Origin: CALBTQ01 sp036725605
GTDB lineage: Bacteria; Lernaellota; Lernaellaia; Lernaellales; Lernaellaceae
Assembly (NCBI GenBank): GCA_036725605.1
Contig: DAIMDW010000032.1
Location: 1 to 61,213 of the forward strand
Reading direction: 5' to 3'
Length of the DNA: 61,213 nt
Both the position numbers and the translations under genes were made by a program. Positions 1-7,062 of this stretch are shown in pieces. How positions within the stretch are numbered: position 1 is the stretch's first letter; the number at the start of each line of letters is the position of its first letter. The notes beneath the pieces are model-generated. The model did no database searches, was not told where the DNA came from, and worked only from the letters and a program-made list of their open reading frames with translations.

Positions 1-2
1 GC

Positions 3-200
3 GAAGTGGGCTTCGGCGTCACCGAGACGATCGGCCGCGGCAAGGACGGCCTGGTGCACATCATTCATTCCACCATCCGCCGCCGCGATTTTCCTTATTT
101 AATGCAGGTGGTCAAAGACACCGACGCCAACGCCTTCATCACCACCGGCGAGGCGCATTTCGTGTATCGCGGGTACTGGCACAAAATTAAACGGAAGTAA
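3..200 (+). CDS. C-terminal fragment of a DUF2179 / UPF0316-type protein
   Basis: Only the last 66 codons lie in the window; the frame is open to the left edge, so the start is outside. The visible part reads GFGVTETIGRGKDG, then a strand-rich RRRDFPYLMQVVKDTDANAFIT segment and a basic end. This resembles the small cytoplasmic DUF2179/DUF5698 domain found at the C terminus of UPF0316 membrane proteins and YitT-type proteins. The membrane part cannot be seen. The function of the family is unknown. Its stop lies 13 bases before the -35 box of the next gene, so it belongs to a different transcription unit from perR. Confidence 0.55.
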   Translation, partial: EVGFGVTETIGRGKDGLVHIIHSTIRRRDFPYLMQVVKDTDANAFITTGEAHFVYRGYWHKIKRK

Positions 201-212
201 CAAAAAAAATAT

Positions 213-241
213 TTGACAAGCCCGCCGCCTTGGGGTATACA
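213..241 (+). promoter_or_regulatory. Sigma70-type promoter of perR
   Basis: A perfect -35 hexamer TTGACA at 213-218 and a TATACA -10 at 236-241 are separated by 17 bases. Transcription should start near 248, just before the inverted repeat described at 249-268. It drives perR and possibly the peroxide/superoxide defence genes behind it. Confidence 0.75.
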
Positions 242-248
242 CCCTTAT

Positions 249-268
249 TAGTAATGATTATCATTTTC
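249..268 (+). promoter_or_regulatory. Fur/PerR-type operator
   Basis: TAGTAAT-G-ATTATCA at 249-263 is a 7-1-7 imperfect inverted repeat that matches 12 of 14 fixed positions of the Fur 7-1-7 box and about 11 of 14 of the PerR box. The core AATGAT-T-ATCATT (253-265) is a perfect 6-1-6 repeat. It lies right behind the -10 box, where a bound repressor would block transcription. This suggests that the regulator encoded at 297-722 represses its own gene. Confidence 0.7.
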
Positions 269-296
269 ATAAACCGAAGAATTCGAGATAAAAGAA

Positions 297-722
297 GTGG
301 CCGATATTCATAAAGAACGAATGACCAAACAGCGCGAAATCGTCCTGGAAGAGTTGCGCAAGACTCGGACGCATCCGACGGCGGATGAACTCTACGAGCG
401 GGTGCGCAAGCGGCTGCCGAAGATTAGCCTGGCCACGGTGTATCGCAATCTTGAATGGTTGGCCGAGCGTGAGATCATTCGCAAGATCGAGCATACCGGC
501 AGTTCCAAGCGGTTCGATGCCGATCTGGACGATCATTTTCATATTTTTTGCGTCGAATGTGGGCGCGTTGACGATTTTCCGGTTGAATCGACCTTAAAGG
601 ATGCCTACGATTTACATATTCAGACGGATTATCGGGTTTTGGGACATCGAACCAAGTGGTTCGGCATTTGTCCGCAATGTCAGCGCAAAGAGAAATACAA
701 AAACGAAAAGAACGATGGGTAA
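297..722 (+). CDS. perR: Fur-family transcriptional repressor, PerR-like
   Basis: A 141-residue winged-helix metalloregulator. Two CxxC pairs (CVEC near residue 81, CPQC near 121) form the structural zinc site. The metal-sensing ligands of PerR are recognisable: His in RTHPTAD, Asp in KRFDADLDD, the HFH pair, and Asp in GRVDDF. Asp in the RFD position, where Fur proteins usually have Glu, favours PerR over Fur. PerR senses peroxide by iron-catalysed histidine oxidation (family knowledge). The GTG at 297 is used because it is the first in-frame start after the operator; ATG at 321 is an alternative, and neither has a strong Shine-Dalgarno. The following genes form the expected regulon. A 12-base palindrome (727-738, CCCGCATGCGGG) follows the stop. 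Confidence 0.8.
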   Translation: MADIHKERMTKQREIVLEELRKTRTHPTADELYERVRKRLPKISLATVYRNLEWLAEREIIRKIEHTGSSKRFDADLDDHFHIFCVECGRVDDFPVESTLKDAYDLHIQTDYRVLGHRTKWFGICPQCQRKEKYKNEKNDG

Positions 723-790
723 CAAGCCCGCATGCGGGTAACGAACAATACGTTCATGGAACAAAATAATAAAAAATGAAAGGAGCGATC

Positions 791-1366
791 ATGGCAAGTG
801 TGAAAGGCACCAAAACCGAGAAAAATCTGTTGGCCGCGTTTGCCGGCGAGTCCCAGGCGCGCAACCGTTACACCTATTTCGCCAGCCAGGCGAAAAAGGA
901 AGGGTTCGTGCAGATCTCCAAGATTTTCGAAGAAACGGCCGACCAGGAAAAAGAACACGCCAAACGTTTTTTCAAGTTCCTTGAAGGCGGCATGGTGGAA
1001 ATCGAAGCGATGTTCCCGGCCGGCGTGATCGGCACGACCGCCGAAAATTTGAAAGCGGCGGCGGGCGGCGAGAACGAAGAATGGACCACCCTGTACCCCG
1101 CTTTCGCCAAAACGGCGCGGGAAGAGGGCTTCGAGAACGTCGCCAAGTGTTTCGACGCGGTGTGCATCGCCGAGAAGCAGCACGAAAAACGGTACCTCGA
1201 TCTGTTGAAGAACGTCGAAGCGGGCAAGGTGTTCAAGAAAGATCAGGAAGTCGTCTGGCGCTGCCTGAATTGCGGTTACCTGCACGTGGGCGTCGAAGCC
1301 CCGGCCGCCTGCCCGGCGTGCGCGCATCCGCAGGCGTACTTCGAACTGCTCGCTGAAAACTGGTAA
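791..1366 (+). CDS. rbr: Rubrerythrin
   Basis: Peroxide reductase with an N-terminal four-helix ferritin-like di-iron domain and a C-terminal rubredoxin-like FeS4 domain, 191 residues. Iron ligands are visible in AGESQARNRY, in ADQEKEH, and in the second helix pair CIAEKQHEKR. The rubredoxin part has CLNCGY and CPACAHPQAYF. An in-frame ATG at 776 exists, but ATG 791 is chosen because AGGAG at 781-785 is ideally placed. It acts in the cytoplasm with rubredoxin as electron donor (encoded at 1906-2064). First structural gene behind perR. Confidence 0.93.
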   Translation: MASVKGTKTEKNLLAAFAGESQARNRYTYFASQAKKEGFVQISKIFEETADQEKEHAKRFFKFLEGGMVEIEAMFPAGVIGTTAENLKAAAGGENEEWTTLYPAFAKTAREEGFENVAKCFDAVCIAEKQHEKRYLDLLKNVEAGKVFKKDQEVVWRCLNCGYLHVGVEAPAACPACAHPQAYFELLAENW

Positions 1367-1380
1367 ACGAGGAGTTGCGC

Positions 1381-1869
1381 ATGAATTCCGTAGCCGATGC
1401 CGAATTGATCGCGGCGGTCGAAATGGCCCGCGACGCGGAGTGGGAGGCGCACAATTATTATCTGACGGCCGCCGGCAAAGCCGCCGATGAGCGGGCGAAG
1501 GATTTGTTTGCGCAACTCGCCGACTTTGAAAAGCGGCATTACGAGGCGCTCAAGCAATGGCTTTCCACGCACAGTGTCGGCCGTTTTTCCGGCTATGCCG
1601 GCATGGAGTTTCGCGACTTCAAACCCGGCTTGCCGGCCGCGGCCGTGCCCGTCGAGCGGCTCAAGTCGTCGATCGACATCATTCAGGTGGCGATCGAAGC
1701 GGAACGTCACGCGCAGCAATCCTATCTCACGTTGGCGGAAAAAGCCGTCAACGAGCAAGCGCAGCAAATGTTCCGCCGTCTGGCGATGGAAGAGGAAAAG
1801 CATCGCCGCATTCTGGAAGATCAGTTTTATGCCCTTTCCAATAAAGGTTTGTGGGCATGGGGTGAATAA
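1381..1869 (+). CDS. Rubrerythrin-like ferritin-family protein without rubredoxin domain
   Basis: 162-residue protein of the ferritin-like superfamily. Two ExxH-type helix pairs can be read: MARDAEWEAHNYY with DFEKRHYEAL, and AIEAERHAQQSYL with MEEEKHRRIL. The spacing fits a di-iron four-helix bundle, but the C-terminal CxxC rubredoxin domain of classical rubrerythrin is absent. ATG 1381 is preferred over the in-frame TTG at 1375 because AGGAG at 1370-1374 has correct spacing only to the ATG. Only 14 bases separate it from rbr, so the two are probably co-transcribed. Peroxide reduction or iron handling is likely, but the substrate is not known. Confidence 0.8.
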   Translation: MNSVADAELIAAVEMARDAEWEAHNYYLTAAGKAADERAKDLFAQLADFEKRHYEALKQWLSTHSVGRFSGYAGMEFRDFKPGLPAAAVPVERLKSSIDIIQVAIEAERHAQQSYLTLAEKAVNEQAQQMFRRLAMEEEKHRRILEDQFYALSNKGLWAWGE

Positions 1870-1905
1870 CAAAACGCGATCCACTTTTTGAGTAGGAGAA
1901 TCGAG

Positions 1906-2064
1906 ATGAAGTACGAATGCATGGTTTGTGGCTACATTTACGATCCGGCCGCCGGCGATCCCGACAACGGCGTGGATCCGGGTACGCAGTTCGCCGATCT
2001 GCCCGAAGACTGGGTTTGCCCGGTATGCGGCGCGGAAAAAGACCAGTTCGAACCGGCCGAGTAA
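1906..2064 (+). CDS. Rubredoxin
   Basis: 52-residue single-iron electron carrier of typical rubredoxin length. Both Cys hairpins are present: CMVCGYIYDP at the N terminus and WVCPVCGAEKDQFEP at the C terminus, with the conserved acidic PGTQFADLPEDW segment between them. Start ATG follows TAGGAGAA. It sits between the rubrerythrin-like gene and the superoxide reductase and is the natural electron donor to both. Confidence 0.95.
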   Translation: MKYECMVCGYIYDPAAGDPDNGVDPGTQFADLPEDWVCPVCGAEKDQFEPAE

Positions 2065-2118
2065 CCCGGCCGCTTCGGGCGGGGGAGGCAACCGTTTCTT
2101 TGCCTGGAGGATTGAATC

Positions 2119-2493
2119 ATGAGTCAGCAAAATAGGGTTTACAAGTGCGAAAAGGGTACGCTCGTCGAAATCGTCATCCCCGGCGAATGCGAGGGATTGG
2201 AATGCTGCGGCGAGCCCATGGCCCGGTTGGAAGAACAAACGGCCGACGCGACCACGGAAAAGCACGTCCCGCTGATTGAAAAGCAGGCGGACGGCTACCT
2301 GGTCAAGGTCGGCTCCGTCGCGCATCCGATGCTGGAGGCGCATTACATCCAGTTCATCGAGCTGCACACCCAGGACATGGTCTACCGCAAGTACCTCAAG
2401 CCCGGCGACGCGCCCGAGGCCTTCTTTGCGGTCAAGGCCGACAACGTGTGGGCTCGTGAATTCTGCAACATTCACGGTCTATGGAAGGGATAA
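2119..2493 (+). CDS. dfx: Superoxide reductase (desulfoferrodoxin-type) with incomplete centre I
   Basis: 124 residues. The catalytic centre II is intact: His in EKHVP, His in VAHPM, His in AHYIQF, Cys in REFCN and His in NIHGLW coordinate the Fe(His)4Cys site that reduces superoxide to peroxide. The N-terminal desulforedoxin-like domain is retained, but the first CxxC has become C10-E-K-G13, while the second pair C29-C30 remains. An extra Cys is present at 24. A normal FeS4 centre I is therefore doubtful. This situation is reminiscent of one-iron reductases that keep a vestigial first domain. Good Shine-Dalgarno GGAGG at 2106-2110. Confidence 0.92.
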   Translation: MSQQNRVYKCEKGTLVEIVIPGECEGLECCGEPMARLEEQTADATTEKHVPLIEKQADGYLVKVGSVAHPMLEAHYIQFIELHTQDMVYRKYLKPGDAPEAFFAVKADNVWAREFCNIHGLWKG

Positions 2494-2496
2494 GAC

Positions 2497-3003
2497 ATGC
2501 TGAAAAAGAAGATCGAAAAAGCGCTCAACGAACAGATGAACTTCGAGGCCTACTCCGGCTACATCTACCTGGCCATGGCGGCCTGGGCCGAAACGCAGAA
2601 CATGGGCGGCTTCGCCAGTTGGCTGCGCGTGCAGTTCCTCGAAGAGACGATGATCCACGCCAAGAAATTCCATGACTTCATTCTCGATCGCGGCGGCGTG
2701 GCCGTGTTCGACGCGGTGCCCAAACCGCAGGCCGAATACGCCAGCATGCTCGAGGTGTTCGCAGCGGCCTACAAACATGAAACCGTGGTCACCGATCGCA
2801 TCAACAAACTGGTCGACCTCGCCGAGAAGGAAGGCGATCGCGCCACCTTCCAGTTCCTGCAGTGGTTCATCGAGGAACAGGTGGAAGAGGAAAAACAGAC
2901 CGACGATATCGTCCAGCAGTTGAAAATGATCGAAAAGAGCGTCAACGGTTTGTTCATGCTCAACCACGCGTTGAAGGGGCGGACGTTCAACCCCGCCGGC
3001 TGA
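2497..3003 (+). CDS. ftnA: Ferritin (non-haem, FtnA type)
   Basis: 168-residue ferritin subunit, usual length for bacterial FtnA. Ferroxidase-centre residues are visible: Glu in QMNFEAYSGY, Glu-Glu and His in LEETMIHAKKF, Glu in AAYKHE and Glu in WFIEEQVEEE. It stores iron as a cytoplasmic 24-mer and limits Fenton chemistry. The start lies three bases after the superoxide reductase stop, so the two are translationally close. It closes the oxidative-stress operon before a strong hairpin at 3020-3048. Confidence 0.94.
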   Translation: MLKKKIEKALNEQMNFEAYSGYIYLAMAAWAETQNMGGFASWLRVQFLEETMIHAKKFHDFILDRGGVAVFDAVPKPQAEYASMLEVFAAAYKHETVVTDRINKLVDLAEKEGDRATFQFLQWFIEEQVEEEKQTDDIVQQLKMIEKSVNGLFMLNHALKGRTFNPAG

Positions 3004-3019
3004 TAAAACAAAGCTGTGT

Positions 3020-3048
3020 CCGCCGATCCCGCCCGGTGGGATCGGCGG
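3020..3048 (+). terminator. Terminator-like hairpin after ferritin
   Basis: CCGCCGATCCC (3020-3030) pairs perfectly with GGGATCGGCGG (3038-3048), an 11-bp GC-rich stem with a 7-base loop. There is only a short T run behind it (GCTTTGCC), so termination may be partial and some read-through into cydAB is possible. Confidence 0.6.
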
Positions 3049-3090
3049 GCTTTGCCACAATCGCATTGACCGTCAGAAAGGGGGCTTGCC

Positions 3091-4425
3091 TTGGACGCGG
3101 TAATCCTTTCGCGCATCCAGTTCGCCCTGACCGCCGGTTTCCATTACATTTACCCGCAACTGACCATCGGCATGGGCTGGTTGATCTTCTGGATCATGAC
3201 CAAACATCTGCGCACCGGCCGGCCGTTGTATCGCGCGATGGCGCGTTTTTGGATTCACATCTTCGCCCTGACCTTCGCCGTGGGCGTGGCCACCGGCATC
3301 GTCATGGAGTTCGAGTTCGGCACCAACTGGGCCAACTACTCACGCTTCGTCGGCGACATTTTCGGCGCACCGCTCGCCGCCGAGGGGCTGATGGCCTTCT
3401 TCCTGGAATCGACCTTCCTGGGCATGCTGCTGTTCGGCTGGAAGCGGCTGTCGGTCAAGGTGCATTGGTTCTCGTCGCTGATGGTCGCGATCGGCACGAC
3501 GATGTCCGCGTTCTGGATCATCGTCGCCAACTCGTGGCAGCAAACGCCGACCGGCTACCGGATTGTCGAGGGCCGCGCCGAGTTGGTCGATTTTGCCGCC
3601 GCGATCTTCAATCCCTCGACGCTGCCGCGTTTCGAGCACGTGATCGTCGGCACGCTGATCGCCGGATCGTTTTTCATGATGGGCCTGTCGGCGTATTTCC
3701 TGATCAAAAAACGGCATCTGGATTTCGCCAAGGAATCGTTCCGCATCGCCATGACCGTCGCGCTGATCGCCGCGACCGCGCAGTGGCTGACCGGGCACCA
3801 TCACGCGGTGCAGGTGGCCAAAACGCAGCCGACCAAGCTGGCCGCGATGGAAGGCCTGTGGGAAACGCAAACCAACGCGCCGCTGTTGGTCATCGGCTGG
3901 CCGGACGCCGAGGCGGAAAAAAATCTCTTCGAGATCAAACTGCCCGGCCTGCTGAGTTTCGGCGTCTACGGCGATTGGAACGCGGAAATGAAGGGCCTCA
4001 AGGAATGGCCCCGCGAGGAGCGTCCGCCGATCTTCCTGACCTTCTTCCCGTTCCATTTCATGGTCGGCCTGGGCGCGTATTTCCTGCTGTTCAGCGCGCT
4101 GGCGATGTTCCTGCGCTGGCGCGACAAGCTGTGGGACGCGACCTGGTTCCACTACGCCGCGTTGTTTTCGCTTCCGCTGCCGATCGCCTCGAATCTGCTG
4201 GGTTGGATCACCGCCGAGGTCGGCCGCCAACCGTGGATCGTCTACGGCCTGTTGCGTACGGGCGACGGCTATTCGCCGGCCGTGCCCGCCGCGCACATCC
4301 TGACCTCGATCATCTTCTTCACGTTGATCTACACGCTGCTGTTCGGCCTCTGGGTGTTCATGCTACGCCGGACGCTCATTAAAGGTCCGGAAGCGATCGC
4401 CGAAGCCGAGGAGGTGGCGTCATGA
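3091..4425 (+). CDS. cydA: Cytochrome bd quinol oxidase subunit I
   Basis: 444-residue polytopic membrane protein that oxidises quinol and holds haems b558, b595 and d. Seen motifs: RIQFALTAGFHYIYPQ with the b595 His, the Q-loop segment QPTKLAAMEG with a short Q-loop, FEHVIVG with the b558 His, FHFMVG with the Met ligand, and GRQPWIVYGLLRT. The start is TTG 3091 behind GAAAGGGGG, which puts the conserved DAVILSRIQF at the N terminus. It overlaps cydB by four bases (ATGA). High oxygen affinity suits the neighbouring oxygen-defence operon. Confidence 0.95.
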   Translation: MDAVILSRIQFALTAGFHYIYPQLTIGMGWLIFWIMTKHLRTGRPLYRAMARFWIHIFALTFAVGVATGIVMEFEFGTNWANYSRFVGDIFGAPLAAEGLMAFFLESTFLGMLLFGWKRLSVKVHWFSSLMVAIGTTMSAFWIIVANSWQQTPTGYRIVEGRAELVDFAAAIFNPSTLPRFEHVIVGTLIAGSFFMMGLSAYFLIKKRHLDFAKESFRIAMTVALIAATAQWLTGHHHAVQVAKTQPTKLAAMEGLWETQTNAPLLVIGWPDAEAEKNLFEIKLPGLLSFGVYGDWNAEMKGLKEWPREERPPIFLTFFPFHFMVGLGAYFLLFSALAMFLRWRDKLWDATWFHYAALFSLPLPIASNLLGWITAEVGRQPWIVYGLLRTGDGYSPAVPAAHILTSIIFFTLIYTLLFGLWVFMLRRTLIKGPEAIAEAEEVAS

Positions 4426-5441
4426 TTACCTTGCAGATCGCCTGGTATTTGCTGGTCGGCGCGTTGCTGACCGGCTATGCGATTCTCGACGGCTTCGACC
4501 TGGGCGCCGGCTTCTGGCACCTGTTCGTGAAAAAGGACGGCGAGCGCCGCTTGTTCCTCAACGCCATCGGGCCGGTGTGGGACGGCAACGAGGTCTGGTT
4601 GATCACCGGCGGCGGCGCGCTGTTCGCCGCGTTCCCGCCGGTGTACGCCAGCGTATTCAGCGGCATGTACCTCGCGCTGATTCTCGTCCTGTTCGGCCTG
4701 ATCCTGCGCGCGGTGTCGATGGAATACCGCAGCCAGCTCGAGTCGCCGCGCTGGCGCGCGTTGTGGGACAAGGCTTTCGCCGTCGGCTCGATGCTGTCCG
4801 CGCTGCTCTTTGGCGTCGCGTTGGGCAACATTCTGCGCGGCTTGCCGCTGAACGCCAATGGTGATTTCACCGGCACGTTCTTCACGCTGCTCAATCCGTA
4901 CGCGCTGCTGATCGGCGTGCTGGGCTTCGTGATGATCGCCTTTCACGGCGCGCTGTACTTGGCGATGAAGATGGAGGGCGAACTGGCGCAGCGCCTGCGC
5001 GGTTGGGCCAACACCGCCTGGTACGTCTACCTCGCGTTGTTCGTGCTGGTGGGCATCGTCTCGGCGGCGACGCAACCGCAGTTGTTCGCCAATTACCTCG
5101 CTCAGCCCGCGCTGTTCGCCGCCCCGTTGATCGCCGCGGCGATGATCGTGCTGGCCGGCGTGTTCAACCGCAAAGGGCGCGAGGTCACCGCGTTCCTGTG
5201 CTCGTCGCTGGGCATTGTCGGCCTGTGGGGCATGGTCGGCGCGGCGTTGTTTCCCAACCTGGTGCCGGCGCTCAACGATCCCGCGCTCAGCCTGACGCTG
5301 ACCAATTCGAGTTCCGGCCCGGTGACGCTCAAGACGATGCTGGTCATCGCGATCATCTTCGTGCCGATCGTCCTGGGCTACACCGCGTTCGTGTATCGCT
5401 CCTTCGCGGGCAAGGTCTCGCTGGAGAAAGGCGAATATTGA
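4422..5441 (+). CDS. cydB: Cytochrome bd quinol oxidase subunit II
   Basis: 339 residues, hydrophobic, with the conserved N-terminal LLVGALLTGYAILDGFDLG and GPVWDGNEVWLITGGGALFAAFP segments typical of CydB, and MEYRSQ at the first cytoplasmic loop. It pairs with CydA and supports the oxygen and proton pathways. Translationally coupled to cydA by an ATGA overlap. No cydX-like small gene and no cydCD transporter are seen next to it. Confidence 0.95.
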   Translation: MITLQIAWYLLVGALLTGYAILDGFDLGAGFWHLFVKKDGERRLFLNAIGPVWDGNEVWLITGGGALFAAFPPVYASVFSGMYLALILVLFGLILRAVSMEYRSQLESPRWRALWDKAFAVGSMLSALLFGVALGNILRGLPLNANGDFTGTFFTLLNPYALLIGVLGFVMIAFHGALYLAMKMEGELAQRLRGWANTAWYVYLALFVLVGIVSAATQPQLFANYLAQPALFAAPLIAAAMIVLAGVFNRKGREVTAFLCSSLGIVGLWGMVGAALFPNLVPALNDPALSLTLTNSSSGPVTLKTMLVIAIIFVPIVLGYTAFVYRSFAGKVSLEKGEY

Positions 5442-5496
5442 TTTAGCTTGAAGCAGTGTACAATAAGGCGGAATCGACGCAGAAAAGGATGACGAA

Positions 5497-6978
5497 ATGC
5501 GGTTCCGCCTTTTTCTTTTACCCCTCGTTCTCCTGTTGAATTTCGCGGGCGCGGTCGCGGCCGATGACGATCCGGCCCTGCTGGCCAAGGCGCGGGCCTA
5601 TGAGACGTGGTTGCGCGCGCACCATGTGCCCGGTTACGGCGGCGTGGTCAACGTCGTGTTCGAAACGCCCGAGCTGCAAAACGTGCTGCTGTATCGCGGG
5701 CAGGGCGATTCGACGATGTGGACGGCCACCTACTGCGCGGCCGAGTCGTTCCGCTACGCCGTCACCGGCGAGGCCGAAGCGAAGGACAACGCCGTTGCCG
5801 CCGTGCACACGCTGCGCGACCATCTGCGCGTGACGCAAACGACCGGTTACATCGGTCGCTACGTCGGCCCGGTGAGCGACCCGGCGTTCTGGCTCGATTA
5901 CGTCGGCAGCGACATTCTGCACTACGGCGAAGGCGCGTGGTTGGGCACGTTCTACCTGTCCAACTCCTCGTCCGATCAGTACGTCGGCTGGTTTCACGGC
6001 CTCGCCGTCGCCTACGATCTGATCGACGATGCGCCGTTGCGCGCGCTGATTCGCGAGATGGTCGCCGAGGTGATCGACACGCTCGAAGCGCACAATTGGC
6101 TGATTCTCAACGAAGACGGTCTGCCGACCACCGCCGCGCCGGGCATCGACGGCGGCGAGCGGCTGGCCTTCTGCCTGATCGCCGCGCACATCCTCGACGA
6201 ACAATACTATTGGGACCTGTACGCCGATCAATTCGAAGAGGCCAGGCCGACGCTGCCGCTCAAGTCGATCGCCTTTTTCAACAAGTACACCGAGTATTTC
6301 GCCAACAACCTCAAGCACCAGAACCACTACAATCTTTTCCGGTTGGAAACCGACTCCGAGCGGCTGGCGTTTTATTGGGAAAATTTCAACAAGCGCGTCC
6401 GGCGTTGGTCGGAATGGACGCACAACGTGTACTACGATTTCGTTTACCTGTCCGGCTGCGAGCGCGGGCTGGAGTGCGCCGAGGAATACGAAATCATGAC
6501 CGACGCGGTCGAGTCGCTTACCGCGTTTCAGGAGCCGCCCAACCGTGAAATTCACGTCGATTGTCCGCTGCTGCCGGTCGATCCCATTTCGGAGACATTG
6601 GCGGAATTGGCCGAACTGCTCGGCCTGAGCGAACTGCTGGACTTCGAATTGCAGACCGCCGAGCCGCACGAAATCGCCAACCGCTGCCGCGTCGATTTCA
6701 TGTGGCAGCGCACGCCGTATCACCGCTACTGCCTCGGCTACCTCGATCAAAGCGTGTTTCCCGGCGTCGATTATCTGTTGGCGTACTGGATGGGTCGCTA
6801 CCACGGTTATCTCGAACCGCACGACATCGTCGACGACGACACAAGTGACGACGATACGGTCGACGACGACGCGGTCGACGACGACGCAATCGATGACGAT
6901 GCGACCGACGACGACGATTCGATCCTCGCCGATGACGATGATGATAATGACAACAATGACGGCGGCTGCGCCTGCTGA
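5497..6978 (+). CDS. Secreted protein with aspartate-rich C-terminal tail ending in GGCAC
   Basis: 493 residues. A clear signal peptide (MRFRLFLLPLVLLLNF, cleavage after AVAA) is followed by a helical, Tyr/Trp/His-rich body that I cannot assign to a family; the spacing of the helices (MWTATYCAAESFRY, DQYVGWFHGLAVAYDLID, YEIMTDAVESLTAFQ) suggests an alpha/alpha-toroid type fold. Several Cys fit an extracytoplasmic protein. The last 50 residues are repeats of DDD plus one or two other residues, and the protein ends in DGGCAC. The same kind of tail ends the FG-GAP protein at 53167-55323. Start ATG has AAAGGATG upstream. No transmembrane segment follows the tail, so this is not a classic sortase-like anchor. 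Confidence 0.75.
   Translation: MRFRLFLLPLVLLLNFAGAVAADDDPALLAKARAYETWLRAHHVPGYGGVVNVVFETPELQNVLLYRGQGDSTMWTATYCAAESFRYAVTGEAEAKDNAVAAVHTLRDHLRVTQTTGYIGRYVGPVSDPAFWLDYVGSDILHYGEGAWLGTFYLSNSSSDQYVGWFHGLAVAYDLIDDAPLRALIREMVAEVIDTLEAHNWLILNEDGLPTTAAPGIDGGERLAFCLIAAHILDEQYYWDLYADQFEEARPTLPLKSIAFFNKYTEYFANNLKHQNHYNLFRLETDSERLAFYWENFNKRVRRWSEWTHNVYYDFVYLSGCERGLECAEEYEIMTDAVESLTAFQEPPNREIHVDCPLLPVDPISETLAELAELLGLSELLDFELQTAEPHEIANRCRVDFMWQRTPYHRYCLGYLDQSVFPGVDYLLAYWMGRYHGYLEPHDIVDDDTSDDDTVDDDAVDDDAIDDDATDDDDSILADDDDDNDNNDGGCAC
6829..6972 (+). repeat. GAC/GAT codon repeat encoding the Asp-rich tail
   Basis: A low-complexity stretch of mixed GAC and GAT codons with interspersed ACG, GCG, GTC and ATC. 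It codes for the Asp-rich C terminus of the preceding gene. The mix of synonymous codons shows that it is not simply a recent triplet expansion. Confidence 0.8.
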
Positions 6979-7062
6979 CGCTTACCGCATCTTGACCGGG
7001 CGGCGGCTCGTCTTATAGAATATTTCCATAAAACAATTCCCCCCAATTAACGCAGGTGGACC

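Noticed and set aside
3091..3258. ATG-based later start for cydA
   Set aside because: Later starts would remove the conserved FHYIYPQ segment with a haem ligand; TTG 3091 has a strong ribosome-binding site.
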